This document shows, one piece after another, positions 16,826 through 25,575 of a stretch of DNA of 64,000 nt. The position numbers were made by a program, and so were the translations under genes. This DNA comes from Nonomuraea endophytica. Lineage in GTDB: Bacteria > Actinomycetota > Actinomycetes > Streptosporangiales > Streptosporangiaceae. The notes under the pieces are model-generated. The model searched no databases, had not been told where the DNA came from, and worked only from the letters and a program-made list of their open reading frames with translations. The DNA is taken from NCBI RefSeq assembly GCF_014203235.1, contig NZ_JACHIN010000004.1:466719-530718 (forward strand), written 5' to 3'. How positions within the stretch are numbered: the first letter of the stretch is position 1; each line of letters begins with the position of its first letter.

Positions 16826-17749
16826 ATGCGCACCACCGCCGACCCCATCCTTCAGCCCTCTGACGAGGTGTCCGCGGCCCTGGCCGACGGTTCGCCCGTG
16901 GTCGCGCTGGAGTCCACGATCATCTCGCACGGCCTGCCCCAGCCCCGCAACCTGGAGGTGGCCAGAGAGCTTGAGGCGGTCGTCAGGGACGCGGGCGCGG
17001 TGCCCGCCACGATCGCGGTGCTCGACGGCATTGCCAAGATCGGCCTGAACGAGGTCGAGCTGGAGCGCATCGCCACCGAATCCGGGCTGCGCAAGCTCGG
17101 CCAGCGCGACCTGCCGGTGGCCGCCGCGCTCAAGGCCAGCGGCGCCACCACCGTCTCGGCCACCTCGTTCCTGGCCGCGCGCGCGGGCATCCGGATCTTC
17201 GCCACGGGCGGCCTGGGCGGCGTCCACCGCGGCTGGACCGTGGAGCAGGACGAGTCGGCCGACCTCGACACGCTGGCCCGCACCCGGATCACGATCGTGT
17301 GCGCGGGCGTGAAGTCCATCCTCGACGTGCCCTCGACGCTGCAGCGGCTGGAGACGCGCGGCGTCACCGTCGCCGGCTACCGCACCGACACCTTCCCCGG
17401 CTTCTACCTCCACACCTCCGGTGAGCCGATCGACTGGCGCATCGACGCCCCCGAGCAGGCCGCCGCCATCATGCGCGGCCAGGACGCCTTCGGCGGCCCC
17501 GAGACCGCGCTGATCGTGGCCAACCCGGTGCCCGAGGACCAGCAGCTCGATCCGGCCCTGCACGACCGCGTGCTGGGCGAGGCGCTGGCCGCCGCCGACC
17601 GCGAGAACGTCACCGGCCAGGCGATCACCCCGTTCCTGCTCGACTACCTCGTGCGCGGCACCGGCGGCGCCTCCCTGGAGGCCAACCTCGCCGCCGTCCG
17701 CGGCAACGTCGCCCTCGCCTCTCGCATCGCCCTCGCCTGGGCCCAGTAA
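16826..17749 (+). CDS. psuG: Pseudouridine-5'-phosphate glycosidase
   Basis: This 307-residue enzyme reversibly splits pseudouridine 5'-phosphate to uracil and ribose 5-phosphate. Family segments are clear: ALESTIISHGLPQPRNLEVA with the active-site Glu, TVSATSFLAARAGIRIFATGGLGGVHRG, and CAGVKSILDVPSTLQRLE with the Lys that forms the ribose Schiff base. I chose ATG 16826 over the longer frame (16742). The family starts here, and AAGGAG lies 13 nt upstream, a slightly long spacing. Its stop overlaps the start of the kinase gene (TAATG), giving a psuG-psuK operon. Confidence 0.93.
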   Translation: MRTTADPILQPSDEVSAALADGSPVVALESTIISHGLPQPRNLEVARELEAVVRDAGAVPATIAVLDGIAKIGLNEVELERIATESGLRKLGQRDLPVAAALKASGATTVSATSFLAARAGIRIFATGGLGGVHRGWTVEQDESADLDTLARTRITIVCAGVKSILDVPSTLQRLETRGVTVAGYRTDTFPGFYLHTSGEPIDWRIDAPEQAAAIMRGQDAFGGPETALIVANPVPEDQQLDPALHDRVLGEALAAADRENVTGQAITPFLLDYLVRGTGGASLEANLAAVRGNVALASRIALAWAQ

Positions 17750-18687
17750 TGGACGGCGGGACTGCCGGGGGCCTGCTCGTCATCGGCGACGTCGTCACCG
17801 ACGTGGTGGCCGTGCACGGCACGCCGGTCGCCACCGGCACCGACACCGAGGCCGACATCGTGCTGCGCCCCGGCGGCTCGGGGGCGAACACCGCCTCCTG
17901 GGCCGCCCACCTGGGCGCGCCGACGGCACTGCTGTCCCGCGTCGGCTACGACAGCAGCGAGTGGCACACGAACGAGCTGGTCAAGGCGGGTGTGCGCCCG
18001 CTGCTTTCGGTCGACTCCGACCATCCGACCGCGGTGGTGATCGCGATGGTCGACCGTACGGGCGAGCGGTCCATGCTCACCAACCGCGGCGCCGGCGGCC
18101 GGATCTCGCCCGCCGACTGGTCGCCGTCGATGCTGGACGGCATCCGCCATCTCCATCTGTCCGGATACACCTTTTTCGCCAACCAGGGGCTCCAACTTGC
18201 CCGAAACGTGATGGCGGAGGCGACCGCCCGCGGTGTCTCGATCAGCATCGACCCCGCCTCCACCGGACCGCTGCGCGCCTTCGGCGTCGAACGGTTCCTG
18301 CGCGAGAGCGCCCCCGCCGGCCTCGTCATCCCCAACCGCGACGAGGCGCTGCTCCTCTCGGGCGCCGCCGCGCCCGAACGCGCCGCCGAACAGCTCAGCC
18401 AGAGGTACGGCACCGCGGTCGTGAAACTCGGCCCCGGCGGCGCGATCGCGGCCCGGGACGGGCGGATCGTGGCCACGGCCGAGGCGCTGCCGAGCGAGGC
18501 GGTGGACTCGACCGGAGCCGGTGACGCGTTCGCCGCCGGGTATCTCACGGCGCGACTTTCCGGGGCCGGAGAAGGGGCCGCGTTGCGGGCAGGATGCCGT
18601 GCGGGTGCCGATTGTGTGGCCCTAGTGGGGGGCCGTCCACGGTACGGTTTGCAGTTGAACCATCTTTACCCTATTCACACCGATTGA
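17749..18687 (+). CDS. psuK: PfkB family carbohydrate kinase, probable pseudouridine kinase
   Basis: This 312-residue protein is a ribokinase/PfkB-fold kinase. The N-terminal part has RPGGSGANTASWAAHLG, and the C-terminal signature DSTGAGDAFAAGYLTA contains the catalytic Asp and anion hole. ISIDPASTGPLRAF and VIPNRDEALLLSG fit nucleoside-type PfkB members. Coupling with the upstream glycosidase gene (stop and start share one base) supports phosphorylation of pseudouridine as the role, feeding the glycosidase. Substrate specificity is inferred from context. Confidence 0.85.
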   Translation: MDGGTAGGLLVIGDVVTDVVAVHGTPVATGTDTEADIVLRPGGSGANTASWAAHLGAPTALLSRVGYDSSEWHTNELVKAGVRPLLSVDSDHPTAVVIAMVDRTGERSMLTNRGAGGRISPADWSPSMLDGIRHLHLSGYTFFANQGLQLARNVMAEATARGVSISIDPASTGPLRAFGVERFLRESAPAGLVIPNRDEALLLSGAAAPERAAEQLSQRYGTAVVKLGPGGAIAARDGRIVATAEALPSEAVDSTGAGDAFAAGYLTARLSGAGEGAALRAGCRAGADCVALVGGRPRYGLQLNHLYPIHTD

Positions 18688-18751
18688 TAGCTTTCCGCGT
18701 AGGCTGCACCACCAGCCACATGCATCACTCTGGGGAGGATACGGTCCGCCG

Positions 18752-20983
18752 ATGGACGTCGAGTCATCGATCTGCCTGAGCGACCTGGTCCCTGCCCTGC
18801 GCTGGAGCCGTCCTCAGCAGGTAGCGGAGATCTTGGCTGATCCTCGGCTGCCGGCAGGGTGGTGGAGCTCGCTGGCGTTGTCCCGGGCACTCGGCGCGAC
18901 GGGCCTGGACTGGGTGTGCGAGCGGCTCGCCCGCCTCGCCTCGGCTCGATGGGACCACCTGTCCCTCGCCGACGTACTGCCCGCGCTGACCGTCCACCAC
19001 GTGGACCCGACACTGCCCGGCTGGCCGGAACCGACCCGCTCGGCGATCAACGGCCTGGGCGGCTGGCACCGGCTGCGCCGCCTGTGTCCAGGCGACCTGG
19101 CCGCGCCCGGCACACCTCGGGACGCGGTGATCGGCTCGGTCTTCCGCGAGATCCTCGCCCAGATCCCCATCCAGACCGGCCCCCTCCCGGTCCAACCCGG
19201 TGCCCTCCCGGTCCAACCCGGCGCCCTCCCCACCCAGACCGGCCCCCTGCCCGTCCAGACCGGTGCCCGCCCCACCCAGACGGGTCCCCTGCCCGTCCAA
19301 ACCGGCCCTTTCCCCACACAGACCGGTCCCCAGACCGCCCCCGGTGCCCCGTCCCGGCCAGGCGTCTCCCAGCCGGGCGCCGCGCCGTCGCAGCCATCCT
19401 CCGCGCCTTCCCAGCCGAGCGCCCTGCCTTCCCGCCCCGGAGCACCGGCACAACCGGGCACTGTGCCCGCCCACCCGGGAGCCCCGGCACAACCGGGTGC
19501 CACGCCCGCCCACACGGGCTCCATGCCCGCACAGCCGCAGCCGGGCGCCGCACAGCCAGGGGCAGCACAGCCAGGCGGCGCCCAACCCGGCAGCGCTCAG
19601 CCCGGTGGCGCGCCTTCCCACCCGAGTGCCGTACCCGGCGCTCCCTCTCGTGCCGGTGCGCCCGCGCAGGCCGCCTCCTCGGCGCCCACCGCGCCCGCAC
19701 CCGCCGACGGCCCGACCCGCCCGGTCGGTAGCACGCAAACCCCCGGAGCTCCATCGGTGCCAGGAGCGCCGGGAGGCAACGTGCCCGGCCGGGCACCAGC
19801 CGCTCCCGGGCAAGCGCCTCCCGGGCAGAACGTCGCGGGTCAGAGCGGTCCCGGTGCTCCGGGTTCGCCCGGCGCGCTGCCTCAGCGAACGCCCGCCCCG
19901 CTGCCGAGCCCCACCCCCGAGCCGTCGGACACCGACCACGCCATGGTCCGCGTGGTGGACGGGCTGTTCCGCGGCATGGACCGGCTCGAACTGGCCGTGG
20001 CCACCCACCGCCTGTTCGCCGAGGACCCGGTCAGCCTGCGCACGCTGGCCCACAAGATGCTCGTCGAGCGCGACGTCCTGTCCCAGGCCCAGCGCATGGC
20101 CGAGGAACGGGTGCTGCACTGGCTGCGCTCGTCGGAGTCGGCGCCGGTGACCGGCCACATGTTCCGCCTCACCGAGTGGCTCGGCGCCGCCGCCACGCAG
20201 GAGCAGCTGATCGGCGCCGACCCGGCCCACCCGGTGATCGTTCCCTCGCTGCGCAGCCCGCTGTGGCGGGTGCTGGTCACGCTCATGCCCGACCGCCGCC
20301 TGCAGGACGGCTGGCTCGTGGTGGGCGACCTGCACGGCCTGCAGAACCGCACCCGCCAGCTCCTGGCCACGGCCCCGAACGACGCCGACCGCCACGAACT
20401 GCTCGAACAGCTCGGCATCCGCCGCCACTCCGCGCAGGCCTGGCTGGACGCCCTGCCCCCGGAGTCACCCCGCCGCCCGGCCGCCCCGGCCGCGGAACCG
20501 GCGTCGCAGCAGCCGCTGCCCCGCCGTACCCCCGGAGCGAACGGGCACCACCACCGGGGCGGCACGCCGATCCCCGCCGCGCCCGCCGGGAACATCGACC
20601 CGTCGGCGGCGCTCGCGACGCTGTCGGCGCTGTCGGGCGGACGCTCGCCGATGCTGGCGGGCACGCCCTCGACACCGCCGCCCCCGCCGCCGAGCCCGAC
20701 GTCGGATCCGCGCCGCTGGCAGCGCATCGAGGTCACGCCCGAGCACCTGCGCGGCGGCCCGGTGCCGGTGCCGGAGGGGTACGCGGCCCAGCTCGGCATG
20801 CGGCCGGGCACGCTGCTGTCGGTCACCGGACCGGGCGACAACGCGATCGTGCTGGTCTGGCAGGGGCACCAGCCGGTGTTCGACTCGCTGCAGCCGGTGC
20901 TCATGCGGCTCAACGCGCGCCCCGGCGACCAGGTCTACGTGACCGTCGACGGCTACCGCCTGGAGGCCCAGCTAACCGGCTGA
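18752..20983 (+). CDS. Large Pro/Gln/Gly-rich protein of unknown function
   Basis: This 743-residue protein is not assigned to a known family. Visible parts are an N-terminal helical domain (residues 1-135, SDLVPALRWSRPQQVAEILADP) and a long Pro/Gln/Ala/Gly-rich linker (about 140-388) with 7-residue units. Next is a helical domain (about 390-560) including DGLFRGMDRLELAVATHRLF and SLRTLAHKMLVERDVLSQAQ, whose spacing resembles sigma-region-4-like helices. A second Pro-rich linker and a compact beta-rich C-terminal domain (650-743, RRWQRIEVTPEHLRGG...) follow. No signal peptide or membrane helix is seen, so it is probably cytoplasmic. GGGGAGGA lies 13 nt before the ATG. Its 3' end overlaps the convergent AAA-LuxR gene by 12 bp. 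Confidence 0.7.
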   Translation: MDVESSICLSDLVPALRWSRPQQVAEILADPRLPAGWWSSLALSRALGATGLDWVCERLARLASARWDHLSLADVLPALTVHHVDPTLPGWPEPTRSAINGLGGWHRLRRLCPGDLAAPGTPRDAVIGSVFREILAQIPIQTGPLPVQPGALPVQPGALPTQTGPLPVQTGARPTQTGPLPVQTGPFPTQTGPQTAPGAPSRPGVSQPGAAPSQPSSAPSQPSALPSRPGAPAQPGTVPAHPGAPAQPGATPAHTGSMPAQPQPGAAQPGAAQPGGAQPGSAQPGGAPSHPSAVPGAPSRAGAPAQAASSAPTAPAPADGPTRPVGSTQTPGAPSVPGAPGGNVPGRAPAAPGQAPPGQNVAGQSGPGAPGSPGALPQRTPAPLPSPTPEPSDTDHAMVRVVDGLFRGMDRLELAVATHRLFAEDPVSLRTLAHKMLVERDVLSQAQRMAEERVLHWLRSSESAPVTGHMFRLTEWLGAAATQEQLIGADPAHPVIVPSLRSPLWRVLVTLMPDRRLQDGWLVVGDLHGLQNRTRQLLATAPNDADRHELLEQLGIRRHSAQAWLDALPPESPRRPAAPAAEPASQQPLPRRTPGANGHHHRGGTPIPAAPAGNIDPSAALATLSALSGGRSPMLAGTPSTPPPPPPSPTSDPRRWQRIEVTPEHLRGGPVPVPEGYAAQLGMRPGTLLSVTGPGDNAIVLVWQGHQPVFDSLQPVLMRLNARPGDQVYVTVDGYRLEAQLTG
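19172..19336 (+). repeat. 21-bp imperfect in-frame tandem repeat
   Basis: About 7.7 copies of a 21-bp unit encode Q(T/P)G(P/A)(L/R/F)P(V/T) within the Pro-rich linker of the 18752 gene. Units differ mainly at third codon positions. The count could vary between strains. Confidence 0.75.
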
Positions 20984-23839
20984 GCCCTCGAACAGCCCCG
21001 TGCGGTGCGCGGTGGCGGCCGCCTCCCCGCGGGAGGAGACGCCCAGCTTGCCCAGGATGTTCGAGACGTGCACGCTGACGGTCTTGACCGAGATGAACAG
21101 CTCGCCGCCGATCTCCCGGTTGCTCTTGCCGTCGGTGAGCAGCCGCAGCACCTCCAGCTCACGCGCGGTCAGCCCGAACTGCGGCCCCTGCGGCTCCGGC
21201 TCGTCGGCCACCGCGATGCGCGCCCGCCGCGCGAACGAGTCGAGCTCCTCCAGCAGCGCCCGCGCGCCCAGCCGCTCGGCCAGCTCACGCGCCCTGGTCA
21301 CCCGCTCGGCCGCGTCCTTGCGCGCGCCCGCCGCCTGCGCGGCCCTGGCCGCTCCAGCCAAAGCCCTCGCCTCCTGGTACGGCTGCCGCAACCCGGCCCA
21401 AGCCTCGGCCGCCGCGTCCCAGGCGACCAGATCGTCGGCCGCCCCCGCGATCGCGTTGAACGTCAGCCGCTCCGCCTCCTGCAGCACCCCTTCGGCCGTC
21501 ATCCACTGCGCCTGCCGCCGGGCCTCCTCCAGCACAGCCCCGCCCAGCAGGGCGCACGGGATGAGCACCGGCCAGGCATAGCGCGGACTGGCGGCCAGGT
21601 CCTGCTCGCGCAGCACCCGCATGGCCGCCTCCGCCGCCTCCTCCAGCCGCCCGCGAGCGGTCAGCAGGTCGATCTCGCGGGCGGCGACGGGCAGCATGTG
21701 CTGGTCGCGGTAGATGGTGCGCTTGATCACGCTCTGCTGCGCCGCGAACATCGCCTCGGCCTTCTCGAGGTCGCCGCGCCACAGCGCGATGTCGCCGACG
21801 AACCCCTGCAGGCTCGCCCGGTACGGCGCGGGCGGCGCCAGATCCAGCGCGTGCTCGATGACTTCCAGCGCCTCGTCCCACCGGCCCAGCGAGACCAGCG
21901 GCTCGGCCAGGTTGATCGCCAGGAACGTGCCCGAGGTGCGGGCCAGGCCGTACTCCTCGGCGTCGGCGATGCCGCGGCGGGCCACCTTGACCGCCTCCTC
22001 GTGCCAGCCGGCGCCCTCCAGCCGGTCGGACTCGGAGATCGCGGTGCGCATCAGCGCGTTGTAGGCCTTGTCGCCCATGGCGATCTCGCGGGCCTCGGCG
22101 AACTTCACCAGCCCCGCCTCCACGTCGCCGAACCTGAACCGGCCCCACGCCAGGGTCGTCAGCCCGTGCGCCTCGGTGGCGCCGTCGCCGACGGCACGCG
22201 CGATGCGGACCGCCTCCTCGGCGTAGGCGATCTTGTCCGGCCACATCTCGCGGGTGTTGCACATGCGCGCCAGCGACTCGGCGATCTGGGCGCGCAGCTT
22301 GGTGGGCGGCTCGGCGGGGACCAGCTTCGCCGCGGCCTGCAGGTCCTCCAGGTTGCCCTTGCGGCCCAGGTCGTAGCGGAGCAGGCCGCGCAGCCTGAGC
22401 AGCAGCGCGGTGCGCACCGGGTCGGTGACCGGGTCGACCTCCTCCAGCGCGGCGCTGGCCAGCGAGATGCCGCGGTCGAACTCGCCGGCGTTGAAGGCCA
22501 CCGCGGCGGCGGCGCGCAGCACCTGGACGCGGTCGGCGCCGATGCGTTCCGCGGCGTCGGGGACCTTCGACCACAGTTCGAGCACGCGGGACAGCATCCG
22601 CAGCTGCTCGTCGTAGGCGGCCGACTTGCGCGCGGCGGCCGCCGCCTTCCAGGCGCTGACCAGGCCCCACAGCGCGTCGTGCGCCGCGTGCCAGTGGTGG
22701 GCCAGCTCGATGGCGCCGCGCGGGGCGGGCAGGATCGCCAGGTCGCGTTCGAGCGCCTCGGCGAAGCGGGTGTGCAGCCGGGAGTGCTCGCCGGGCAGCA
22801 GATCGTCGTGGAGCGCCTCCCTGATCAGCGCGTGGCGGAAGGCGTAGCCCTCGCCGTCCACCACCAGCACGTTGCCGGCGACGGCCGGCCGCAGGGAGCG
22901 CGAGAGCTCGCCGTCGTCGAGCCCGGTCACCGCGAGCAGCAGGTCGTGCTCGATGCGCTGGCCGCCGGCGCTGGCCACCCGCATGAGCTCCTGCGTCTCC
23001 TCCGGCAGCCGTTCGACGCTGGCCAGCAGCAGGTCGCGCAGCGACTCGGGCAGGCTGTCACCGCCGCCGCCCTCGCTCAGCAACGCCTCCACGAACAGCG
23101 GGTTGCCCTCGCTGCGGGCGTAGATCTCGTCGATGGCGACGGGCGACGGCTCGTGTTCGAGGATGCTGGCGGCCTGGGCGACCACCTGCTTACGGGTCAG
23201 GCGGCCGAGCTCGATCCTGGTCACCCAGTCGACGCGGCCCAGCTCGGCCAGCAGGGGGCGTAGCGGGTGGGTGCGGTGCAGCTCGTCGGTGCGGTAGGTC
23301 ACGACGATGAGCAGCGGCACGTCGGTGCGCTGGTAGCGCACCAGGAAGGAGAGCAGGTCGCGGGTGGAGCGGTCGGCCCAGTGGGCGTCCTCGATCACCA
23401 TGAGCACCGGCCGCTGCTCGGCCAGGTGCTCCAGCAGGCCGAGCACCAGCTCGAACAGCCGGGCGCGCGCCTCGGCGCCGTCGCCGTCCGGCTCGCCGAA
23501 GTCGGGCAGCAGGCGGGCCAGGCCGCGCGTCTTGCCGCCGGGCACCAGCGCGGACATGCCCTCGTGCCCGATGTCGCGCAGCAGCCGCCGCAGGACCGCG
23601 GTGAACGGCGCGAACGGCAGGCCGTCCGTGCCCAGCTCCAGGCAGTGGCCGACGAGCTGGCGGGCGTCGCCGATCCGCTCGGCGAACTCCTTGATCAGGC
23701 GGGTCTTGCCGACGCCCGCCTCGCCGCCGACCAGCACGGTCGAGGCCGATCCGGACCGGGCGCGGGCCAGCGCACGACCGAGCGCGCCGAGTTCACTCGC
23801 GCGCCCGACGAACCGGGGGCTCACCGTATGGATGCTCAC
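20972..23839 (-). CDS. Large AAA-type LuxR family transcriptional regulator (LAL)
   Basis: This 955-residue protein has an N-terminal AAA/orc1-like ATPase domain: FVGRASELGALGRAL, Walker A GGEAGVGKTRL near residue 43 and Walker B LMVIEDAHWADRS near 150. A long helical repeat region (TPR-like, about 370-850) follows. The C-terminal LuxR HTH (GLTARELEVLRLLTDGKSNREI...VSVHVSNILGKLGV) occupies the last 65 residues. These large ATP-binding LuxR regulators typically activate operons in response to ligand, sugar metabolism or secondary-metabolite cues. The start at 23839 is GTG/ATG-type with the family motif beginning 9 residues later. Its target is unknown. Confidence 0.92.
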   Translation of the reverse strand: MSIHTVSPRFVGRASELGALGRALARARSGSASTVLVGGEAGVGKTRLIKEFAERIGDARQLVGHCLELGTDGLPFAPFTAVLRRLLRDIGHEGMSALVPGGKTRGLARLLPDFGEPDGDGAEARARLFELVLGLLEHLAEQRPVLMVIEDAHWADRSTRDLLSFLVRYQRTDVPLLIVVTYRTDELHRTHPLRPLLAELGRVDWVTRIELGRLTRKQVVAQAASILEHEPSPVAIDEIYARSEGNPLFVEALLSEGGGGDSLPESLRDLLLASVERLPEETQELMRVASAGGQRIEHDLLLAVTGLDDGELSRSLRPAVAGNVLVVDGEGYAFRHALIREALHDDLLPGEHSRLHTRFAEALERDLAILPAPRGAIELAHHWHAAHDALWGLVSAWKAAAAARKSAAYDEQLRMLSRVLELWSKVPDAAERIGADRVQVLRAAAAVAFNAGEFDRGISLASAALEEVDPVTDPVRTALLLRLRGLLRYDLGRKGNLEDLQAAAKLVPAEPPTKLRAQIAESLARMCNTREMWPDKIAYAEEAVRIARAVGDGATEAHGLTTLAWGRFRFGDVEAGLVKFAEAREIAMGDKAYNALMRTAISESDRLEGAGWHEEAVKVARRGIADAEEYGLARTSGTFLAINLAEPLVSLGRWDEALEVIEHALDLAPPAPYRASLQGFVGDIALWRGDLEKAEAMFAAQQSVIKRTIYRDQHMLPVAAREIDLLTARGRLEEAAEAAMRVLREQDLAASPRYAWPVLIPCALLGGAVLEEARRQAQWMTAEGVLQEAERLTFNAIAGAADDLVAWDAAAEAWAGLRQPYQEARALAGAARAAQAAGARKDAAERVTRARELAERLGARALLEELDSFARRARIAVADEPEPQGPQFGLTARELEVLRLLTDGKSNREIGGELFISVKTVSVHVSNILGKLGVSSRGEAAATAHRTGLFEGSAG

Positions 23840-23874
23840 GCCCCATAGGATGCCATCTGACTAGGACAGAACGG

Positions 23875-24318
23875 TCACCTAAGAACCTTGCGGAAGAACG
23901 TCGCCGACTCCTCGTAACCGAGAGCCGAGTAGAACTCGGGCGCCCGGCGGGTCGCCATGGCCACGTACCCCGCCTCGCGCTCGCGCGCCCAGCGCTCGAA
24001 ATCCTCCAGCAGCGAGCGCCCGACGCCCTGGCGGCGCGAGCTCGTCTGCACCATGGCCTCCTCGACCCAGGCCACGGGCCCGTTCGCGAAGAGCGTCAAA
24101 TGGACGAAGCCGAGCAGGTATCCGGTGACCCGCCCGCCGGCCACCGCCGCCAGGAGCAGCGCGTCCTCGTTGCGCAACAACTGCGGCAGGGCCACGTCGA
24201 ACGCCTCGCGCTCCGGGCGGAACGTCATCCCGAACTCACGGGCCAGCGCGAAGATCTCGTCCGCGTCGCCCTTCTCGGCCCGCCTGATTACAAGATCGTC
24301 AGATGTCACCCTGCGCAC
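23875..24318 (-). CDS. GNAT family N-acetyltransferase
   Basis: This 147-residue protein has the GNAT acetyl-CoA fold: VIRRAEKGDADEIFALARE at the start, the beta4 strand VAWVEEAMVQTSSRRQGVGRSLLEDFERWA with motif A (RRQGVG), and APEFYSALGYEESATFF at the C-terminus. The start is GTG at 24318, or possibly GTG 24309 nearer the domain. Its substrate is unknown. It follows the liu-type operon with a gap of 106 bp that contains the 15-bp inverted repeat ACAAT-N5-ATTGT (24357-24371), so it may have its own regulated promoter. Confidence 0.85.
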   Translation of the reverse strand: MRRVTSDDLVIRRAEKGDADEIFALAREFGMTFRPEREAFDVALPQLLRNEDALLLAAVAGGRVTGYLLGFVHLTLFANGPVAWVEEAMVQTSSRRQGVGRSLLEDFERWAREREAGYVAMATRRAPEFYSALGYEESATFFRKVLR

Positions 24319-24424
24319 CCTACTTCACCGATGCCGATTTATTGCTCTGCAACCGGACAATCACGAATTGTGGTCAAGGCAGGGAGAATAGCGAACGCAG
24401 GGTGCTCTACACCACCACCCAGCG

Positions 24425-25573
24425 TCATAGATCGGACAGGCCGAGCTGGCGGGCGATCAGCATGCGCTGGACCTCGCTGGTGCCCTCGCCGATCTCCAGG
24501 ATCTTGGCGTCGCGGTAGAAGCGGCCGACCGGGAACTCGTTCATGAAGCCGTAGCCGCCGAAGATCTGGGTGGCCTCGCGGGAGTTGTCCATGGCGGCGT
24601 TGGAGGAGACGAGCTTGGCGATCGCCGCCTCCTTCTTGAACGGCTGGCCGGCCAGCATCTTCTCGGCCGCGTGGTAGTAGGCCAGGCGGGAGGTGTGGGT
24701 CCGCGCCTCCATGTCGGCGATCTTGAACTGGATCGCCTGGTAGTGGCCGATCGGGTGGCCGAAGGCCTGGCGTTCGCGGACGTAGCGCAGGCACTCGTCC
24801 ACGCAGCCCTGGGCCAGGCCGACGCTGAGGGCGGCGATGGCGATGCGGCCCTCGTCGAGAGTCTGCAGGAACTGCGCGTAACCACGGCCCCGCTCGCCCA
24901 GCAGGTTCTCCGCCGGGACGCGGCAGTCGGTGAAGGACAGCTCGCGGGTGTCGGAGGCGTTCCAGCCGACCTTGGAGTACTTCTTGGAGACGGTGAAGCC
25001 GGGGGTGCCCGCCGGGACCAAGATCGTGGAGATCTCCTTCTTGCCGTCGCGCTCGCCCGTGATCGCGGCCACGCCGACGACGCCGGTGATGTCGGTGCCC
25101 GAGTTCGTGATGAACGCCTTGGTCCCGTTGATCACCCACTCGCCGCCGTCCAGGACCGCGGTGGTCCGCATGCCGCCCGGCACGTCGGAGCCGCCGCCGG
25201 GCTCGGTCAGCCCGAACGCGCCCAGCACCTCCCCACTGGCCAGCTTGGGCAGCCAGGTCGCTTTCTGCTCGGCCGTGCCGAAGCGGTAGATCGGCATCGC
25301 GCCCAGCGAGACCGCGGCCTCCAGCGTGATGGACACGCTGGAGTCGACCCGGGCCAGCTCCTCCAGGGCCAGGCACAGCGCGAAGTAGTCGCCGCCCATG
25401 CCGCCGTGCTCCTCCGGCAGCGGCAGCCCGAACAGGCCCATCGCGCCCATCTGCCGGACGATGTCGTAGGGGAACTCCTCGCGCTCGTAGTAGTCGCCGA
25501 TCACCGGAGCCACGACCTCGCGGGCGAACGACTCGACGGTCTTGCGCAGCTCGGAGTACTCGTCGTTGAGCAT
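24425..25573 (-). CDS. Acyl-CoA dehydrogenase of the liu-type operon
   Basis: This 382-residue FAD enzyme oxidises acyl-CoA to the 2,3-enoyl-CoA. Motifs include LPEEHGGMGGDY, AFGLTEPGGGSDV (FAD/substrate), KVGWNASDTRELSFTDCRVP and the C-terminal IGEGTSEVQRMLIARQLG. In this context it would act as isovaleryl-CoA dehydrogenase. However, Glu is present in GEGTSEV, the position of the catalytic base in MCAD-type enzymes, whereas true isovaleryl-CoA dehydrogenases use a Glu elsewhere. It starts at ATG 25573, two bases after the HMG-CoA lyase stop; a longer upstream frame is overlap only. Confidence 0.9.
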   Translation of the reverse strand: MLNDEYSELRKTVESFAREVVAPVIGDYYEREEFPYDIVRQMGAMGLFGLPLPEEHGGMGGDYFALCLALEELARVDSSVSITLEAAVSLGAMPIYRFGTAEQKATWLPKLASGEVLGAFGLTEPGGGSDVPGGMRTTAVLDGGEWVINGTKAFITNSGTDITGVVGVAAITGERDGKKEISTILVPAGTPGFTVSKKYSKVGWNASDTRELSFTDCRVPAENLLGERGRGYAQFLQTLDEGRIAIAALSVGLAQGCVDECLRYVRERQAFGHPIGHYQAIQFKIADMEARTHTSRLAYYHAAEKMLAGQPFKKEAAIAKLVSSNAAMDNSREATQIFGGYGFMNEFPVGRFYRDAKILEIGEGTSEVQRMLIARQLGLSDL

Positions 25574-25575
25574 GG

